A stretch of 9,172 bases of DNA from positions 1 to 9,172 of the forward strand of contig CAJTTS010000117.1 in NCBI GenBank assembly GCA_910579155.1, given 5' to 3'. The notes under the pieces were generated by a model, which was given only the letters and a program-made list of their open reading frames with translations, searched no databases and was not told where the DNA came from. Numbering within the stretch: position 1 is the first letter of the stretch; each line of letters begins with the position of its first letter. The position numbers and the translations under genes are program-made. This DNA comes from an uncultured Oscillospiraceae bacterium (lineage in GTDB: Bacteria > Bacillota_A > Clostridia > Oscillospirales > Oscillospiraceae). Shown piece by piece: positions 6,110 through 9,172 of this stretch.

Positions 6110-6141
6110 GCGGGCGGCTGTCCGGTGGGACAGCCGCCCGC
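6110..6141 (-). promoter_or_regulatory. GC-rich intercistronic hairpin between dhuD and dhuI
   Basis: GCGGGCGGCTGTCC at 6110-6123 pairs perfectly with 6128-6141 around a four-base loop, a 14-bp very GC-rich stem. On the minus strand it starts nine bases after the SDR stop and is followed by TGTAAAAGGGAG, the isomerase ribosome site, not by a T-run. It is therefore more likely an mRNA-stabilising or 3'-exonuclease-blocking element, or a modulator of isomerase translation, than a terminator. Confidence 0.6.
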
Positions 6142-6149
6142 GCCAATTT

Positions 6150-6944
6150 TCAAGAGGGCTGCTTGCCGATGTAGGCCAGGATGCCGCCGTCCACATAGAG
6201 GATGTGGCCGTTCACGAAGTCGCTGGCCTCGGAGGCCAGGAACACGGCAGGCCCGCCCAGGTCTGCGGCCTCACCCCAGCGGTTAGCGGGGGTCTTGGCC
6301 AGGATAAACTGGTCGAAGGGGTGCTTGGAGCCGTCGGGCTGGACCTCCCGCAGAGGCGCGGTCTGGGGGGTAGCGATGTAGCCTGGGCCGATGCCGTTGC
6401 ACTGGATGTTGTACTGGCCGTACTCGCTGGCGATGTTCTTCGTCAGCATCTTCAATCCACCCTTAGCGGCGGCGTAGGCGGAAACCGTCTCCCGGCCCAG
6501 CTCGCTCATCATGGAGCAGATGTTGATGATCTTGCCGCCGCCCTTGCGGATCATGGAGGGGATGACGGCCTTGGACACGATGAAGGGGGCGTTCAGGTCC
6601 ACGTCGATGACCTGGCGGAAATCCTTGGCAGACATCTCCACCATGGGGATGCGCTTGATGATGCCGGCATTGTTCACCAGGATGTCGATGACGCCCACCT
6701 CGGCCTCAATTTTGGATACGGTCTCGTTCACTGCCTCCTCATTGGTCACGTCGCAGACATAGCCGTGGGCCTTGATGCCCTTCTCGGCATATGCGGCCAG
6801 CCCCTTATCCACCAGTTCCTGCTTAATGTCGTTGAACACGATGGTGGCCCCCGCTTCCGCCATGGCGCTGGCGATGGCGAAGCCGATTCCGTAGGACGCG
6901 CCGGTGACCAGCGCTACTTTACCAGTCAAACTAAACTTGATCAT
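6150..6944 (-). CDS. dhuD: SDR-family dehydrogenase, DhuD/KduD-like (2-keto-3-deoxygluconate-forming)
   Basis: A 264-residue classical short-chain dehydrogenase. The nucleotide-binding TGASYGIG is at 14-21, an acidic Asp at the end of strand 2 (VFND, 39) favours NAD(H) over NADP(H), NNAG is at 91-94, and the catalytic set is Ser144, Tyr157 and Lys161 (YAAAK), followed by GPGYIATP. The family includes gluconate 5-dehydrogenase, KduD and the streptococcal DhuD. Beside the RpiB-like isomerase and GH88 gene, the likely reaction is NADH-dependent reduction of 3-deoxy-D-glycero-2,5-hexodiulosonate to 2-keto-3-deoxy-D-gluconate in the cytosol. The ATG at 6944 has GGAGG at 6955-6959, ten bases upstream. 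The gene starts 53 bases after the symporter stop with no terminator between, and a GC hairpin separates it from the isomerase gene. Family certain; precise substrate inferred from neighbours. Confidence 0.88.
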   Translation of the reverse strand: MIKFSLTGKVALVTGASYGIGFAIASAMAEAGATIVFNDIKQELVDKGLAAYAEKGIKAHGYVCDVTNEEAVNETVSKIEAEVGVIDILVNNAGIIKRIPMVEMSAKDFRQVIDVDLNAPFIVSKAVIPSMIRKGGGKIINICSMMSELGRETVSAYAAAKGGLKMLTKNIASEYGQYNIQCNGIGPGYIATPQTAPLREVQPDGSKHPFDQFILAKTPANRWGEAADLGGPAVFLASEASDFVNGHILYVDGGILAYIGKQPS

Positions 6945-6997
6945 GTTGTATGTACCTCCATCATTCTATCCCCGCAGGGCCAAGGTGTCAAGATCAA

Positions 6998-8437
6998 TTA
7001 CTTCACCGCGTTTTCCGCCTTGACGGCGGCGATTTTCGCCTGCACCTCGACCATTTTTTCCTTATCCAGCGGATAGAACTTCATGGCCAGCAAAGAGCAG
7101 ACCCAGCCGATGATGGGAACGCCGATGAACATGAACATGGTAATCCCGAACATCGCGGAGGTCAGAGGATCTTCCACCGTGGGAAATCGATCCTTAAAGC
7201 CGATGGCAACTACACACCAGCCCACCACTGTGGCGGAGAAGGAGGATACCACCTTGTCAAAGAATCCAAACACTGTTCCCATCAGGACGGGGGCATAGCT
7301 GCCAGACTGATAGAGCTCGTAGTCGGCGCAGTCGGCGATCATGGGGGTAGCCAGGTTCATGGTGACCTGCCCGGAACCGGTGGTCAGGATATAGCAAGCA
7401 ATATAAGCAATGGTCATGAAACCAATATGCTCCAGAGAAATCTGAGAGGGGTCACCGAAGATTAGCAGCGAACCCAGCAGCGCGGTGAAGATAATACTGA
7501 TCCATGTGAAGACCACAGTAGCCTTTTTGGACGACATCCGAGCCGCGAAGCCAGTTCCCAAGGTGATGAGGATGAGGTTGGGTACCAGCACGATCATGGA
7601 CATTTTGCTCAGCATGGCGTAGTTGCCGATGATGATGCCGTATAGCATAATGCCTACCACAGAGTTGCCTCTGATCTGAGTGGCCAGCTTATCTGTGGAG
7701 GCGGCCACCACCAGCATTTGAATGGCCCGGTTGTTTTTGATGATGCGGAAAATGTCTTTGAAGCCGTAAGATGCCTTTGCGCCCAGCTTGGCGTAATTCT
7801 CCGCCTGGTCCTTTTCCCAAATCCCGATGATGGCCAGAATAGTGAATATCAGAGAGACAGGTCCCAGGGTGAGGATGGCTTCTTTAAACAGTCCGCTGGT
7901 GAAGCCGCCATGCTTGCTGGTCAGATAGCTGGTCATGTAGACAACAAGACCGGTCTGGAGGGCGGCGTTGACGAAGCCGTCAATACGGGCGAATATGGGG
8001 CGCTGTTTGGGGTCGTTGGTCAGCACCGTTTGTCCCCCGCGGGTGGCGCTGTTCTGGAACGAATAGCCAATGATGTAGACCAGGTAGATCAGCACCCAAT
8101 AGATCCCGCGGAACCCCTCGGGCATCAGGTGCGTTGTAGTGAACATCAGGATCACGGTGCCCAGCATTATGAGATTTCCCAGCAGCATGAAGGGTCGAAA
8201 TTTTCCGAACTTGCCGTTGGTTTTGTCCACCACAAAGCCAATGATGGGATCGGTGACGCCGTCCCAGAATCGGGCGGCCATCATAACGTTGGATACGAAC
8301 AGCACAGCCAGACCGGCCACGTTGCCCGCATAAAGATTTACAAACGTCATGATCAGCAAGTAGACGTTAGAGGCAGTGTTGTTAAGAACAAAGAACCCAA
8401 GCTGCCACCATTTCGCACGGTTATATTGTTGTTCCAT
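6998..8437 (-). CDS. GPH-family (MelB/UidB-type) cation:glycoside symporter
   Basis: A 479-residue inner-membrane transporter of the glycoside-pentoside-hexuronide:cation symporter family (major facilitator superfamily fold), with about 12 hydrophobic segments. The family signature RFWDGVTDPIIGFVVDKT lies at 56-73. The two Asp residues at 59 and 63 have the same spacing as the sodium-binding pair Asp55/Asp59 of Salmonella MelB, followed by GKFGKFRPFML. It probably imports unsaturated di- or oligosaccharides, or glucuronides, for the adjacent GH88 enzyme; this is inference, since the family also carries other glycosides. Streptococcal GAG clusters with DhuI/DhuD use a PTS instead. I chose the ATG at 8437 because GAGGAG at 8445-8450 is seven bases upstream; the longer frame would run into the palindromes upstream. 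The C-terminus is a charged cytoplasmic tail (KEKMVEVQAKIAAVKAE). Confidence 0.9.
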   Translation of the reverse strand: MEQQYNRAKWWQLGFFVLNNTASNVYLLIMTFVNLYAGNVAGLAVLFVSNVMMAARFWDGVTDPIIGFVVDKTNGKFGKFRPFMLLGNLIMLGTVILMFTTTHLMPEGFRGIYWVLIYLVYIIGYSFQNSATRGGQTVLTNDPKQRPIFARIDGFVNAALQTGLVVYMTSYLTSKHGGFTSGLFKEAILTLGPVSLIFTILAIIGIWEKDQAENYAKLGAKASYGFKDIFRIIKNNRAIQMLVVAASTDKLATQIRGNSVVGIMLYGIIIGNYAMLSKMSMIVLVPNLILITLGTGFAARMSSKKATVVFTWISIIFTALLGSLLIFGDPSQISLEHIGFMTIAYIACYILTTGSGQVTMNLATPMIADCADYELYQSGSYAPVLMGTVFGFFDKVVSSFSATVVGWCVVAIGFKDRFPTVEDPLTSAMFGITMFMFIGVPIIGWVCSLLAMKFYPLDKEKMVEVQAKIAAVKAENAVK

Positions 8438-8463
8438 TGTGGTTCTCCTCTCGTGTTTAATCC

Positions 8464-8491
8464 CTTTTCCCGGCCCATGGGCCGGGAAAAG
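8464..8491 (-). promoter_or_regulatory. 28-bp perfect palindrome upstream of the symporter gene
   Basis: A perfect palindrome with its centre in CCCATGGG and outer arms CTTTTCCCGG/CCGGGAAAAG. On the minus strand it lies in the ugl-symporter gap, 14 bases before the GAGGAG ribosome site. As RNA it would fold into a stem of about 12 base pairs with a CATG loop, followed by GGATTAAAC rather than Ts. It shares the segment at 8485-8491 with the next palindrome, so only one of the two can form fully at a time. Confidence 0.65.
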
Positions 8492-8508
8492 CCCAATTGG
8501 GCTTTTCC
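8485..8508 (-). terminator. 24-bp palindrome directly after the GH88 stop codon
   Basis: A perfect palindrome centred on CCCAATTGGG, with arms GGAAAAG and CTTTTCC. On the minus strand it begins three bases after the ugl TAA and its 3' arm contains TTTT, so it resembles a weak intrinsic terminator or a 3'-end stabiliser. It overlaps the 28-bp palindrome by seven bases, and the two stems are mutually exclusive. Confidence 0.5.
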
Positions 8509-8511
8509 AAC

Positions 8512-9172
8512 TTACCATTCAAACAACGCTTTTCCCTTCAGACGCAGAATGGCTTCGATGAAATAGTAGTCCGCATAAATAATCGGAATCTCGGTATTTT
8601 GTCCAGTTGGATCATGGTAGAAGAACGTACCGCCATCCACGATGGAGTCCTTCTCCGGGTCCCAGTTGGCAAACTTCTCGTCGCAGGCCCGCAGGATGCG
8701 GTAGGCCGCTTCAGTGTAGAATCGGGCCTCGTTCTCGTCAACATGGCTGGCGATCTCCAGCAAGCCGCAGACGGTGATCATGGCGGCTGTAGAATCGTAT
8801 TTGACCGGTTCTGCTGGGGCGCGGTAGTCCACCACAGGCAGCCAATCGCTCACCGCCATGTTTGCGATGCAATAATGAGCACACTGCTTCGCAGTATCCA
8901 AGAACGCTTTGTCCCCCGTATGGTGGTAGCTTCGGGCAAAGCCATATACGGCCCAGGACTGTCCACGGCTCCAAGAAGAACCCACGCCAAAGCCCTGCCC
9001 CCCGGGGCTATTCAAAAATTCCCCGGTCTCCTGGTCAAAGGCCGCAATGTGGTTGCAGCTTCCATCCGGGCGGACAATATACTGTTGTGCCGTTTTGGCG
9101 TGGCTGACCGCGATCTTTCTAAGAGCCTGTTTAAAATCTTTTGACAAAAATGGCGGAGTGGGAGATAATAGG
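8512..9172 (-). CDS. ugl: Unsaturated glucuronyl hydrolase, GH88 (5' end outside window)
   Basis: C-terminal 219 residues of a GH88 enzyme of about 370-400 residues; the frame stays open to the right edge, so the start is beyond the window. The TTG at 9145-9147 is probably internal. GH88 removes the non-reducing-end 4,5-unsaturated uronate from lyase-generated oligosaccharides by hydrating the double bond, usually in the cytoplasm. Seen here, counting from the TTG codon: RPDGSCNH (26-33), GGQGFGVGSSWSRGQSW (49-65), YDSTAA (117-122) and the tail IIYADYYFIEAILRLKG. His33, Gln51, Trp59, Arg61 and Trp65 have the same spacing as His193, Gln211, Trp219, Arg221 and Trp225 of the Bacillus sp. GL1 enzyme (numbering from memory). 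The catalytic Asp149 equivalent would fall just past the edge. It is the first visible gene of the operon, 74 bases ahead of the symporter gene. Confidence 0.9.
   Translation of the reverse strand, partial: LLSPTPPFLSKDFKQALRKIAVSHAKTAQQYIVRPDGSCNHIAAFDQETGEFLNSPGGQGFGVGSSWSRGQSWAVYGFARSYHHTGDKAFLDTAKQCAHYCIANMAVSDWLPVVDYRAPAEPVKYDSTAAMITVCGLLEIASHVDENEARFYTEAAYRILRACDEKFANWDPEKDSIVDGGTFFYHDPTGQNTEIPIIYADYYFIEAILRLKGKALFEW

Noticed and set aside
5985..7076. Long plus-strand open frame (363 codons) opposite the SDR and isomerase genes
   Set aside because: It is antisense to two genes with complete catalytic motifs, is rich in His, Asp and Val as expected for a shadow frame, and spans an intergenic hairpin.
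1..9172. CRISPR array, tRNA, rRNA or complete insertion sequence
   Set aside because: I saw no regularly spaced direct repeats, no cloverleaf or rRNA-like sequence, and no transposase motifs on either strand.

Overview
The window looks like a stretch of a high-GC gut Clostridia genome (Oscillospiraceae or a related Firmicute). The reasons are strong AGGAGG-type ribosome sites, TTG starts, tightly packed same-strand genes, and protein types (GH2 with an SRHQDK motif, GPH symporter, DhuI/DhuD-like pair, YhcH) typical of such bacteria. The taxonomic guess is inference; no rRNA or marker gene is present.

Layout. (1) Positions 1-193 hold the 3' end of an unrecognised plus-strand gene, with lower GC (about 44% by hand count) than the rest. 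(2) Positions 194-581 are non-coding and unusually rich in perfect inverted repeats, possibly a transfer-origin or mobile-element region. (3) Positions 582-1196, minus strand, hold the C-terminal two thirds of a HipA-like kinase. (4) At about 1190-1200 this fragment is joined directly to a GH2 beta-glycosidase gene (minus strand, start at 2613) that is cut off exactly where the nucleophile Glu should be. This is a rearrangement junction, or possibly an assembly chimera. (5) From there to the right edge, every gene lies on the minus strand in one operon-like array. In transcription order: GH88 unsaturated glucuronyl hydrolase (5' end off the window), GPH/MelB-type sugar symporter, SDR dehydrogenase (DhuD/KduD-like), RpiB-family isomerase (DhuI-like), a hairpin terminator, a cytoplasmic lectin-like protein with a discoidin-like fold, a YhcH/YjgK/YiaL protein, a MATE exporter, and the broken GH2.

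How it fits together. The symporter would import unsaturated oligosaccharides released by lyases acting on glycosaminoglycans or similar uronate polymers. GH88 would split off the 4,5-unsaturated uronate, which opens to 4-deoxy-L-threo-5-hexosulose uronate (DHU). The RpiB-like isomerase and the SDR would convert DHU to 2-keto-3-deoxygluconate, as described for the streptococcal DhuI/DhuD pair. YhcH-family proteins include a sugar-acid anomerase, so the YhcH here may help ring opening or anomer exchange. The lectin-like protein is translationally coupled to YhcH, has no signal peptide, and is the least explained part of the system. No polysaccharide lyase, sulfatase, KDG kinase, KDPG aldolase or regulator is in the window.

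RNA structure marks several gene borders: two overlapping palindromes between ugl and the symporter gene, a GC-rich hairpin between dhuD and dhuI, and a terminator-like hairpin after dhuI that leaves almost no room for a promoter for the next gene.
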